Part shown: positions 43,509 to 52,700 of the stretch, one piece after another
Numbering within the stretch: position 1 is the first letter of the stretch
How the letters are laid out: the number at the start of each line of letters is the position of its first letter
Assembly: GCA_030066215.1 (NCBI GenBank)
Contig: JASJCA010000005.1
Span: 19,573-83,572 of the forward strand
Direction: 5' to 3'
From: Rhodobacter sp.
GTDB taxonomy: Bacteria; Pseudomonadota; Alphaproteobacteria; Rhodobacterales; Rhodobacteraceae
DNA length: 64,000 bases
Position numbers and translations under genes: made by a program
The notes under the pieces: generated by a model
Told to the model about the DNA's origin: nothing
Databases searched by the model: none
What the model saw: only the letters and a program-made list of their open reading frames with translations

Positions 43509-44140
43509 TTCAGCCAAACCTGATCGGCGAAGAGGCGCCCGACATCCTCCTGTTCGGGGCTCTCCTCGCGCGACAACGCCGCCAGTTGCACCAAAAGCTC
43601 CTCGGCCGCATCGTCCGGCTCGAAGGGAATGATCTCGGCCGAACAGCCGTCCGGCAGGCTGTCGTCCACGGCAACGACCGCATAGGCGTAGAAGTACATC
43701 GGGTCGTAGAACCTCAGCACATAATCGCCCGCAACGGACAAGGGCTGGTCCAGCGGCAGGTCGAAGGCCACGGTGATCCGGTCGTCGGCCATCCAGGACG
43801 ATCCGTTGGCTGGCCGGGTCAGGGCGACCTTGGCCGCGCCGGTCTCGAGGTGGATGTCGCCCTCGTAGCCCTCCGGCCAGTCGGTTTCGCCGGCGACGAT
43901 GATCGCGCGGTCGGCATCGTCCAACTTGCCGTCGCCATCCTTGTCGAGGTCCAGAATGTCGAACAGCATCAGGCTGGCGAACGCGTCATAGGTCCAGGTG
44001 ACGCGCAGCGACACCAGCCGACCGTCCTCGTCGAAGGTGAACCCCGCCTCAGCGTCGACAAAGACATGCGGATGCGACAGGGCCGCGCCGCCATGGCTCA
44101 GGCCGGAGAGGAAGACGAACAGGCACAAAAGGCATCTCAT
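43499..44140 (-). CDS. DUF1007-family periplasmic protein
   Basis: Exported 213-residue protein with signal peptide (MRCLLCLFVFLSGLSHGGAALS) and mature start HPHVFVDAEAGFTFDEDGRL, the classic DUF1007 N-terminus. LDLDKDGDGKLDDADRA has an EF-hand-like loop. DUF1007 genes are habitually followed by NicO-type permeases, as here. ATG 44140 is preferred; a GTG at 44155 is possible. It starts 18 bases after the znuA stop. The N-terminal His-x-His and acidic groups suggest metal binding, consistent with a zinc-linked role. Confidence 0.87.
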   Translation of the reverse strand: MRCLLCLFVFLSGLSHGGAALSHPHVFVDAEAGFTFDEDGRLVSLRVTWTYDAFASLMLFDILDLDKDGDGKLDDADRAIIVAGETDWPEGYEGDIHLETGAAKVALTRPANGSSWMADDRITVAFDLPLDQPLSVAGDYVLRFYDPMYFYAYAVVAVDDSLPDGCSAEIIPFEPDDAAEELLVQLAALSREESPEQEDVGRLFADQVWLKCA

Positions 44141-44158
44141 GCCCGTTCGTCGCACGCC

Positions 44159-45286
44159 TCACAGGCAGCCTGCAAGCACGCCGGCGAGATTCCGCAAAAG
44201 CTGCGGATACATGCCCGGCCCCGGCTCGAGATCCGAGCCCAGCGGGTCGAGAACGCCGGTCTTCGCCTCCGTCCCATCCAACACGACGGCGACGAGGCCG
44301 GGGTTGTATTGCGGCTCTGACAGAACGCAATCGATCCCCTCGTCGCGCACCCGCTCTTGGATTTCGGCGATCCGCGCCGGGCTTGGGTCCGTGGCGTCGC
44401 CAAGCGAGATCGCGCCCGAGGCCGGGATGTCGAAGGCCGTCTCGAAGTACTGGTAGGCGTCGTGGAACACGACGAAAGACTTGCCGCGGGCCGGGTCGAG
44501 GGTGGCGGAAATCTCGGTTTTCACTGCATCGATTTCGGCGCGCCCGGCGGCCGCGTTGGCGAAGTAGGCGCCGGCATTGTCGGGATCGGTCGCGGACAAC
44601 TCAGCCGCAATCACGTTCAGCCAGGCGCTTGCATTGTCCGGGGACAGCCAGGCATGCGGATCATGTGCGCCATGGTCGTGCCCCTCGTGCCCATGTTCGT
44701 CCTCGGCATGCTCCTCGTGGCCGTGTTCATCCTCGGCATGCTCCTCGTGGCCATGTTCGTCTTCGGCATGGTCGTCGTGCCCGTGGTCTTTTTCGGCATG
44801 TTCGTCGTGCCCGTCCTCGCCCTCGGCATGATCCTCAGCCCCGTGCGAATCCTCTGCGTGCTCGTCGTGGCCATGCTCGTCCTCGTCATGGTCCCCATGG
44901 TCTTCGTCGCCGTGATCGTGGGCTTCGAACAGCGCGCCTTCGCGAAACTCCAGCAGGCTGGTTTCGTCGATCTCCAAAAGCGTGGTGACGGCTGCATCGG
45001 TGGCAAGCGTCTCGACCGCATCCTCCATCCAGGGCGCCAAATCCTCGCCCATCCAGAACACAACATCAGCGTTCTGCAGCGCTTCGGCTTCCGACGGGCG
45101 CAGGCTGTATTCGTGCGGCGAGGCGCCCGGCGGGACGATAAGGTCCGGGCTGCCGACACCCGCCATAACCCTGGCGACAAGCGAGTGAACCGGTGCTATG
45201 TCGACCGCGACGGACGGAACGTCCGCCATGGCCGTGCCCCCCAGCAGTGCGGCCGAGAGGGAGACGGGGAGAAGCTTGGTGGACAT
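44159..45286 (-). CDS. znuA: Zinc ABC transporter substrate-binding protein
   Basis: Periplasmic zinc-binding protein (cluster A-I), 375 residues, longer than usual because of a large His/Asp/Glu-rich loop. A signal peptide (ends GGTAMA) precedes VDIAPVHSLVARVMAGVG (first His ligand) and PPGASPHEYSLRPSEA (second), then a loop of about 90 residues (about 120-215) built on HAEDEHGHEE, then HDPHAWLSPDNA (third His) and VVFHDAYQYFE. DCVLSEPQYNP is near the end. It is divergent from zur with a palindromic operator between, and heads a transcript with DUF1007 and NicO genes. Confidence 0.95.
   Translation of the reverse strand: MSTKLLPVSLSAALLGGTAMADVPSVAVDIAPVHSLVARVMAGVGSPDLIVPPGASPHEYSLRPSEAEALQNADVVFWMGEDLAPWMEDAVETLATDAAVTTLLEIDETSLLEFREGALFEAHDHGDEDHGDHDEDEHGHDEHAEDSHGAEDHAEGEDGHDEHAEKDHGHDDHAEDEHGHEEHAEDEHGHEEHAEDEHGHEGHDHGAHDPHAWLSPDNASAWLNVIAAELSATDPDNAGAYFANAAAGRAEIDAVKTEISATLDPARGKSFVVFHDAYQYFETAFDIPASGAISLGDATDPSPARIAEIQERVRDEGIDCVLSEPQYNPGLVAVVLDGTEAKTGVLDPLGSDLEPGPGMYPQLLRNLAGVLAGCL
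44690..44840 (-). repeat. 30-bp tandem repeats in znuA His-rich loop
   Basis: Tandem units of 30 bases, each encoding about HAEDEHGHEE, repeat at least three times nearly exactly between about 44690 and 44780, then degrade to 44840. The array opens a long spurious frame on the plus strand. Unit number probably varies between strains. Confidence 0.8.
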
Positions 45287-45301
45287 CCGTACCTCAGTGT
45301 G

Positions 45302-45313
45302 ATGTTATAACAT
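45302..45313. promoter_or_regulatory. Zur box (palindromic operator)
   Basis: Perfect 12-bp palindrome ATGTTATAACAT in the 76-base divergent gap between znuA (start 45286) and zur (start 45363). The core TGTTATAACA matches the alphaproteobacterial Zur-type operator. Its position would allow zinc-bound Zur to repress both directions, including its own gene. The match to Zur consensus is from general knowledge. Confidence 0.8.
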
Positions 45314-45362
45314 TTCGATCGGTTATCCGACATTGCAGCGGATGACAAGCGCGGAGCGAAAC

Positions 45363-45860
45363 ATGGCGTCAAACAGCGAACACGCGGCCCAGTCCTGCGG
45401 GGACGGTCATGCGGACGAGGTTGAAACGGCGCTGGAAATGGCCGAGGCGCAGTGCAGGGAACAAGGCCTGCGCATGACCTCGGGCCGCCAAAAAGTGCTG
45501 GGATTGCTTCTGCGCGAGCATCGGGCGCTCGGGGCCTACGAGATCATCGACCTGATGGATGCCGAGGGGTGGCGGGTGAAGCCGCCGATTGCCTATCGCG
45601 CCTTGAACTTCCTGACCAGACACGGGTTCGCCCATCGGATCGAGCGGTTGAACGCCTTCGTCGCTTGCAGTCATCCCGGCGAGCGCCACTCGCCGGCCTT
45701 CATGATCTGCCGCATGTGCCACGCCGTCGCCGAGGCGCATCTGAACCCCGCCAAAGGCGCCTTGGGCGCCGCAGCCCGCGCCGCCGGCTTTCAGATCGAG
45801 CGCACCATGGTCGAGGCCGAGGGCATTTGCCCTGCCTGTTCGGAAGCCGCCGCCGCATGA
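45363..45860 (+). CDS. zur: Fur-family zinc uptake regulator
   Basis: Fur-superfamily repressor of 165 residues. The winged helix region runs CREQGLRMTSGRQKVLGLLL to PPIAYRALNFLTRHGFAHRIE; CMICRMCH-type (FMICRMCHAV) and the terminal GICPACSEA give paired CxxC motifs for structural zinc, and SHPGERHSPAFM carries sensory His. ATG 45363 follows GGAG with normal spacing, although the frame is open from 45333. It overlaps znuC by four bases (ATGA) and abuts the palindrome. The neighbours identify it as Zur rather than Fur. Confidence 0.93.
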   Translation: MASNSEHAAQSCGDGHADEVETALEMAEAQCREQGLRMTSGRQKVLGLLLREHRALGAYEIIDLMDAEGWRVKPPIAYRALNFLTRHGFAHRIERLNAFVACSHPGERHSPAFMICRMCHAVAEAHLNPAKGALGAAARAAGFQIERTMVEAEGICPACSEAAAA

Positions 45861-46603
45861 GCCTGATCGCCGTCGAAGACCTCAGCATTCGCTATCGCGC
45901 GAACACGGTGCTGCGCAACGTGGACCTGACCGTCGAGCCCGGAGAGATCGTCACCATCGTCGGGCCGAACGGGTCCGGCAAGACCAGCCTGCTGAAGGCG
46001 ATCATCGGGGCCGCCGAAGCCGCTGCCGGCGTCATCACCAAAAAGCCGGGGCTGCGCATCGGCTATGTGCCGCAGCGGCTGCATATCGACCCGACCCTGC
46101 CGATCACCGTCGAACGATTCATGCGGCTCTTGGGCCGGGTCAACCGCGCGGCCTGCACCTCAGCGCTCGAGGCCGCCGGCGTCCCGGACCTTTTAAAGCG
46201 CCAGATGTCCGAGCTCTCGGGCGGACAATTCCAACGCGTGCTGCTGGCGCGCGCGCTGATCGGCAAGCCGGACATCCTGTTGCTCGACGAGGCGACGCAG
46301 GGCCTGGATCAGTCGGGCTCGGCCGCCTTCTATCGCCAGATCGAGACCGTGCGGCGTGACACCGGCTGCGCCGTCCTGATGATCAGCCACGAGCTGCACG
46401 TGGTGATGAGCGCCTCGGACCGGGTGATCTGCCTCAACGGCCATGTCTGCTGCGAAGGCACGCCCGCCGTCGTCGCCTCGGCGCCTGAATACCGCGCGCT
46501 CTTCGGGACCGGGACCGGCGGCGCCCTGGCGCTCTACCGGCACGACCACGATCACGATCACACCCACCTGCAAGACGCCAAGACGACCGAGGCGGCCGAG
46601 TGA
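45857..46603 (+). CDS. znuC: Zinc ABC transporter ATP-binding protein
   Basis: ABC ATPase of 248 residues. It shows Walker A GPNGSGKTSLLK, signature LSGGQFQRVLLARAL, Walker B ILLLDEATQGLD and the switch His in LMISHELH. A C-terminal His/Asp tail (HDHDHDHTH) suits zinc transporters. The open frame continues upstream to 45452 through zur, but the ATG at 45857 overlaps the zur stop and begins the conserved N-terminus. It energises zinc uptake with ZnuA and ZnuB. Confidence 0.94.
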   Translation: MSLIAVEDLSIRYRANTVLRNVDLTVEPGEIVTIVGPNGSGKTSLLKAIIGAAEAAAGVITKKPGLRIGYVPQRLHIDPTLPITVERFMRLLGRVNRAACTSALEAAGVPDLLKRQMSELSGGQFQRVLLARALIGKPDILLLDEATQGLDQSGSAAFYRQIETVRRDTGCAVLMISHELHVVMSASDRVICLNGHVCCEGTPAVVASAPEYRALFGTGTGGALALYRHDHDHDHTHLQDAKTTEAAE

Positions 46604-47400
46604 TGCTGGACGACTTCATGACCCGGGCGACGCTGGCCGGGATCGGCGTGGCCACTGCGGCCGCGCCGCTCGGCTGCTTCGTCGTCTGGCGCCGGATGGC
46701 CTATTTCGGGGACGCAACCGCCCACGCAGCCATGCTTGGCGTCGCTCTTTCTCTGGCCTTCCAAATGTCGATCTTCGTTGGCGCGATGGTTGTCGCGCTG
46801 TTGATGGCAATGACCGTGACGCTGCTCTCGGGCCGCGGCTACGCAATGGACACGCTTTTGGGCGTTTTGGCCCATTCGTCGCTGGCCTTCGGCTTGGTCG
46901 CGGTGTCGTTCCTGTCTGGCATCCGCATCGACCTGATGGCCTATCTCTTCGGGGACATCCTGGCAGTGTCCCGCGGCGATCTTTTGGTGATCTGGGGCGG
47001 TGCGGCGCTTGTCGTCGGCTTGATTGTCTGGCGCTGGTCATCGCTCTTGGCTGCGACGCTCAACGAGGAACTGGCCTATGCGGCGGGGCTCGACCCGCGG
47101 CGCGAGCAGCTGATCCTGACGCTGTCGCTGGCCATCACCGTCGCGGTCGCGATCAAGGTGGTCGGCGTCCTGCTGATCGCCGCGATGCTGATCATCCCCG
47201 CCGCCGCCGCCCGCGGACTTGCCCGCACGCCCGAGGCGATGGCATTCATCGCGGCCGCGATCGGAGCGTTCTCCGCCATTGCCGGCCTGCGCGGCGCCTA
47301 CATGTTCGACACCCCCGCCGGCCCCTCGATCGTCTGCGTCGCGGCCCTGTGTTTCGCGGTGTTCGGTGTGTTCGGGTGGCGAAGCCGGACAAATGTGTGA
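46603..47400 (+). CDS. znuB: Zinc ABC transporter permease
   Basis: Membrane permease of the ABC-3 family (265 residues, about eight helices). It contains GCFVVWRRMAYFGDATAHAAM, GYAMDTLLGVLAHSSLA, DLMAYLFGDIL and KVVGVLLIAAMLIIPAAAAR, which are diagnostic for ZnuB-type permeases. ATG 46603 overlaps the znuC stop as TGATG; a GTG three bases earlier is possible. It completes the zur-znuC-znuB operon. Confidence 0.94.
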   Translation: MLDDFMTRATLAGIGVATAAAPLGCFVVWRRMAYFGDATAHAAMLGVALSLAFQMSIFVGAMVVALLMAMTVTLLSGRGYAMDTLLGVLAHSSLAFGLVAVSFLSGIRIDLMAYLFGDILAVSRGDLLVIWGGAALVVGLIVWRWSSLLAATLNEELAYAAGLDPRREQLILTLSLAITVAVAIKVVGVLLIAAMLIIPAAAARGLARTPEAMAFIAAAIGAFSAIAGLRGAYMFDTPAGPSIVCVAALCFAVFGVFGWRSRTNV

Positions 47401-47861
47401 CTGCCACGGACGGTATCGGCTCCATTTGCGGTGCTCGTGAGGTATCCTAAACAACCGTCGGAAGTCACACAGTAAGCCCCACCGGTCCCTGCCCGCCCAC
47501 ACATGAATGCCGACCGGATTTTACCTCGTCTCAAACGGGCCGAAACGATCGTCAGTTCCGGCCCGGATCAAATCCGAGGTTAAGACAGTTACGGATCAAG
47601 CGCCTAGTCAGGCCTTGTTCCATCACATATCGGCGACGGCACATGCCTCGCGCCCCGCTCGAACTACTCTCGCCTGCGGCGGCCTTCCTATCCACCACGG
47701 CTTTGACTACCATCGCCCGCCGAGTGGCAATCTGGTCAAGATCGGCGAGACCACCGCGCTGGTCGCCGAAGCCAGCGCACCGGACAGTGGCTCCGAGATC
47801 GCCGATTGTGACTCAGACGACACCGCCTTTCCCCGCATCAGCGCCATAACGAATTGGGACA
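47401..47861. other. Intergenic stretch
   Basis: No recognised gene. A plus-strand frame from 47507 to 47911 reads through the terminator-like hairpin and has no family features or ribosome site, so it is not called. A short or decayed transcript could end at the hairpin. Confidence 0.4.
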
Positions 47862-47892
47862 GGGCCGCGGGGATCCGCGGTCCCTTTTTTTT
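47862..47892 (+). terminator. Strong Rho-independent terminator
   Basis: GGGCCGCGG pairs with CCGCGGTCCC (one bulged base, four-base loop) and is followed directly by a run of eight T. The orientation serves plus-strand transcription, 460 bases after znuB, with no recognised gene between. Confidence 0.8.
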
Positions 47893-47924
47893 CGGTTGGT
47901 GTTCGCCGTAACAGGATTCGGGGC

Positions 47925-48125
47925 ATTCAACGGACAGTGTGGAATGCCCCAGAGCGGTGTCACCCGCCGGGGGCTGTCGCCCAAGTCATGCAGAAGGAAA
48001 TCTCTGAGCGGCATTTGGGTCTTGCCCGCGTGCTCATAGGTCCGGGTCGCGTAGCAATCCGCGCAACCGCGCACCTCGAACGCCGCCTTGATCTCGGCCA
48101 TGACGCTGGGATCGCCGATGGGGAT
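47925..48125 (-). pseudogene. DUF1111 di-haem oxidoreductase C-terminal fragment
   Basis: Minus-strand frame encoding MAEIKAAFEVRGCADCY, then PLRDFLLHDLGDS and RVTPLWGI. This is the pattern of the second haem region of DUF1111 (COG3488) thiol-oxidoreductase-like proteins: GCxxCH, LLHDMG and TPPLWGI. The haem His is replaced by Tyr (CADCY), and both ends are missing. It abuts, head to head, the larger plus-strand fragment of the same family but is not a copy of that fragment's C-terminus, so it comes from a second paralogue. Confidence 0.65.
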
Positions 48126-48149
48126 GAAATGCGCGACGGCTGCGATCAG

Positions 48150-49323
48150 GGCGAATTCCGAGCCGTTCGAACTGTTCCAGGGCGGTTCCGACGCCCAGCA
48201 CCAGCGGTTCGACCGCACCGCTTTGTCGCTGCCATTGGCGGAGCTAAACTTCAAGGAGCAGTCGGACTTCTTTGTCGACGACGGCGTGTTCGACCGGCCT
48301 TGGATTGCGGCTTCGTCCTCGACCATTGCCTCGGACGAGCTCGGTCCATTCTTCAACGCCCGCGCCTGCCAGGGCTGCCACATCAAGGACGGCCGTGGCC
48401 ATCCGCCAAAGCCCGGCAATTCCAACATGGTGTCGATGGTTTTCGGCCGCAGCGACGTTACAGGCGCCCCCGATCCCGCCTTCGGGCACCAGTTCCGCGC
48501 GATCACCGGCATGGCCAACCAGAGCAAGGTGCGGGTCCAATACGGGACCCAGCACTTCACCCATGCCGACGGGACGGTCGTCGAGCTGCGCCGTCCTGTG
48601 TACAACGCTGAAGCGCCACTGGCCGAGGGTGTCTCACTGCATCCAAGCAGTGCGCCGCCCATCATTAGGTTTGGCCCCATCGAGGCGATCGCCGTCGCAG
48701 TCCTGACCGCCAACGCCGACCCGGTCGATCTGAACGGCGATGGCATCTTGGGTCGATTGGACATGATCGGCCGGCTTGGCTGGAAGCTCGGCACGCCGAT
48801 GATCCTCGCGCAATCCGCGACCGCGTTCAGCAACGACATGGTCCTGTCGACCCGTCTGCGGCCTGCGTCTCGGGGCGACCGCACCAAGATCCGGACCCAC
48901 TGCCGCAATGCCTTTCGCGGCGACAACAACGGGAAGCCCGAGGTAGCCGAAGATCAACTGGATTTGGTCGCCTTTTGATCCTCAAACTTGGCGGTCCCGG
49001 CGCGCCGCGACATCGAGGATCCGCAGATTCTGCGGCGCAAGGAACTATCCTGCTAGGCGCAATGCACAGCCTGCCACATCCCAAAAATCGACACCCGCGC
49101 CGATGCCCCGCCCGCGCAGCGCAACCAGCAGAACTGGCTTTGCAGCGACGTCCTTTCGCACGACCTCGGCCCAGGCCTTTCCGACGCGAATCCCTCTGGC
49201 GGCCGGCTCGGCTCGGAACGGCGCGCGAAGCCGCCTTGGGGGACCGGCCTGACCGAGATCGTCAACGGCCACACCTACTTCCGGCACGACGGCCGCGCCC
49301 CGTCGCTAGAAGGGCGATCCTGA
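48150..49323 (+). pseudogene. DUF1111 di-haem oxidoreductase pseudogene
   Basis: Degenerate member of the DUF1111/COG3488 family, normally a periplasmic di-haem c protein often found in imelysin-linked iron loci. In one frame: EPFELFQGGSDAQHQRFDR, SSSTIASDELGPFFNARACQ followed by GCHIKDGRG (first CxxCH haem site), later PVDLNGDGILGR and PEVAEDQLDLVAF. An in-frame TGA follows at about 48976, then the frame continues SSNLAVPARRDIEDPQILRR, a TAG at about 49055, then CTACHIPK (second haem site), SHDLGPGLSD and LTEIVNGHTYFRHDGRAPS. Signal peptide is missing. Two stops plus a garbled stretch at about 48850-48930 make it inactive. Confidence 0.8.
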
Positions 49324-49737
49324 GGCATGTCAGCGCGCCAACGTCACCAAGACGCCATGTCCGCGAAAGGCGTCGAATGATGAACGGGGAGGCGCAGAAG
49401 GACGACGGCTACGGGCTCATTCCGGTGCTATTTCGCACAACGCATCGAGGTCCGAAGTGCTGTGCAATCCAGTCTTTGCCTGAGCAAAAGTAAGTGATGA
49501 CCGCCTCTTGCACTTTAGAGTATTCGCCACCACCCGCGGTCCAGAGCGTATGCCTGTGAGGAAATCGGTGTGGCCTTATGTCTTCCGCGATAATCCCGAC
49601 CAGTAATACCCGTGGCCTCGCACCGGGTCGCATCCAACACTCGATGACCCGTCCGGCCTACTAGTCCGATACATATTATCGAGAATTTAAGGCCGTTCTG
49701 ACATTTCTCGGTTCGAAGACCGTGCGAGCGTTGTCAG
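49324..49737. other. Intergenic stretch before the RTX gene
   Basis: 414 bases without a supportable gene. Its right third is AT-richer (TACATATTATCGAGAATTTAA) and may carry the RTX gene promoter. Confidence 0.4.
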
Positions 49738-52700
49738 ATGCCGATAATTGGCCAATGGGCCTTTGAGGACTCAGACGGGACCGGTGCCGATACCTCCGGC
49801 AACGGCAACACGGCTGCGTTCGCCGATGGGGCCTTTCAGAACACCGTTGGAAGTGCGGTATTCGACGGCCTCAATGACTACGTCCAGATTTCAGATACGT
49901 CCCAGTACGCAGTTGCCAGCGCGACGATCCACGGCACGTTCACCGTCGCGACCGGCAGCCTGGACGGTACCCCAAGCACGGACATCAACGATCCCGGCCT
50001 TCAGGCGCTCGTTTCCCGTGACTCGAGCGGGTTCGACGGTGGCGGCCACCTGACGATCTATGTTGATGGCGACGGGTCGATCTTCATCCGCCACCAGTCC
50101 GACACACAAAGCTACGAAATCCGCACTGATCCGGGCGTCGTCAGCGAGGGACAGAACTTCGACCTCGTCTACGCGTTCAGCGACACCGGTGGGATGGTGC
50201 TTTATGTCGACGGGGTTGAGGTCGGGTCCAATACAGACCCGGTCACCAACGGCGACTCGATCGCGCTGTCGGGCAACACCGAGCCCTGGACCTTGGGCGC
50301 CAGCCAGGCGCTTAGCGGCGATGGCGTAGCGGACCATCTGCAGCAGTTCTTCGAGGGCTCCATCGGTCATTTCGAGATCTATGACGCGGCTCTGTCGCCC
50401 GCCGAACTCAACGTGCTGCACGATCTTTCCGACGGCGTGGACGACGGGCTGATCGCCGGGACGGCCGGTGACGACACGATCTACGGCGGGCCGTCGGTGA
50501 ACGTTGCGGATGGCGGGCTGGTGATAGATGACAGCATCACCGCGGGCGACGGGAACGATGTCGTCTTCGCCGGCGACGGCAACGACACCGTGCTTGGGGG
50601 GGCTGGCGACGATTCCATCGATGGCGGCACCGGCAATGACTACATCCTCGGCGACGCCGGCAACGACACGCTCGACGGTGGAGACGGGGCCGACACGGTA
50701 TTGGGTGGCACCGAGGCCGATGATATTTCAGGCGGCAGCGGGGCCGATATCCTCTACGGCAACACCGGAGCGGACACGATCGATGGCGGGGCCGGCAATG
50801 ACACGATCTACCTCGTCGGCGGCGATGACAGCGTCACCGGCGGCGACGACGCCGACTACTTCGCCATGTTCGACGGGTTCGGCATCGACACGATATTCGG
50901 CGGAGAGGGCGGCACCGATACCGATTGGATCGACCTGCAATACCTGACTTCCGCGGTCAACGTGACCTTTGCCGGCGACGAGACAGGGACGATCATCGCC
51001 GGACCCGATGTCGTTTCGTTCAGTGAGGTCGAGTGGTTCAGCCTCACCGGACAGGCAGATATCGTCAGCGGTGCGGCCAGCACGGCCGACATGGCCATCG
51101 ACGCAGGCGGCGGCAACGACACGATCACCACGGGCTCGGGCGATGACATCGTGCTGGGCGGGCATGGCGATGACGTCATCCAGGGCGGGCAAGGCAACGA
51201 CACGCTGGATGGCGGTGAGGGCGCGGACACGGTGGTCGGCGGAACGCAAGCCGACTCGATCACCGGCGGCACGGGAGATGACGTTCTTTATGCGGACGCG
51301 GGCACCGACACGGTTGTGGGCGGTACGGGCAACGACACGATCTATGTCGGCGGCGGCGACGACACGATCGAGGGCGGCGACGATGCCGACCAGATTGTGT
51401 TTCTGGACGGCTTTGGGAGCGACACTGTCACCGGCGGAGAAGGCGGCGCGGACACCGACATCATCGACCTGTCGTTTCTGACTTCCGGCGTGTCCGGCAC
51501 GCTCAGCGGCGACGAAGCCGGCACGATCACCCAAGGCATGAACTCTGTCGCCTTCACCGAGGTCGAGAGCCTCATTCTGACCGGGCAAGCCGACCTCTTC
51601 GATGGCTCGGCGGCGACGAGTTCCATCGAAATCGCCGGCGGATTAGGAGGCGATACACTCACCGGCGGCGCCGGAGACGACACGATCACGGGCGGTCTGG
51701 GCGACGACCGTATCACCGGCGGTGCCGGGAACGACAGCCTCGATGGCGGCGACGGGTCGGACACGCTGGTGGTGAGCGACGGCAGCGGCGTCGACACATT
51801 CGATGGCGGCAGCGGCAGCAGCGATGTCGACGTGCTCGACTTCAGCGGCGTGTCCGGCGCCCTCGTGACCGATGCGTCGCTGGCCAATGTCGGCTCCGAT
51901 CAGGTCTTGTTCAGCGAGGTCGAGTGGCTGATCGGAACGGACCAGAGCGATACGATCACCTTCACCGGCCATGGCAGCGCGGTCACGATCGAGGGCGGCG
52001 GGGGCGGCGACATCCTCATCGGCGGCAACGCGGCTGACGCCCTCTACGGCGGGGCGGGCAGCGACAGCCTCTACTCCATCAACGATGGCGCCGCCGACGT
52101 CATGGATGGCGGAGAAGACAGCGATTTCTTCTACTTCTACGACGGGCCCGGCGATGACACGGTAATTGGGGGCGGCGGGACCGACCGGATCGACCTCACC
52201 AACCTGACCGGTGGCGTCACGCTCACCTACACCGCGCCCTATGCCGGCACCATCGACATCGGCAGCAACACGATCTCTTTCTCCGAGGTCGAGATCTTCG
52301 ATCTGACCGGCCAGGCCGACGTGGTCTATGGCGGCACCTCGTCGATGAACTTCTATGGCGGCGGGGGAAGCGACACGCTTTTCGGCAGCACCCAGAATGA
52401 TGGTATTCATGGCGGGACCGGCGATGACCTGATCACCGGAGGTACGGGCCGCGATCACCTGCGCGGCGCCGAGGGCGACGACACCATTCAAGGTGGCGCA
52501 GACGGCGACTGGCTCTATGGCGGCGGCGATGACGACATCGTTGAGGGCGGGAGCGGTGACGACGATATCGGTGGCGACGCGGGCAACGACACCCTGACCG
52601 GCGGCGCCGGGGACGACACGATCGCGACCGGCGCGGGCGACGACCTTGTCATTTTGGAGCAACTCGGCGCGAATGATACCGTCACCGACTTTGATATCGG

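Noticed and set aside
44357..45310. Long plus-strand frame opposite znuA
   Set aside because: It arises from the repetitive His/Asp/Glu codons read on the other strand; no coding features of its own.
45452..45856. Upstream extension of the ZnuC frame
   Set aside because: It overlaps zur in another frame; ATG 45857 fits both the ATGA overlap and the ABC N-terminus.
47507..47911. Plus-strand frame after znuB
   Set aside because: It runs through a strong terminator, has no ribosome site and matches nothing recognisable.
48961..49070. In-frame TGA and TAG in the DUF1111 frame as possible recoding
   Set aside because: Residues around them do not resemble selenoprotein or pyrrolysine sites, no SECIS-like hairpin was seen, and other damage is present.
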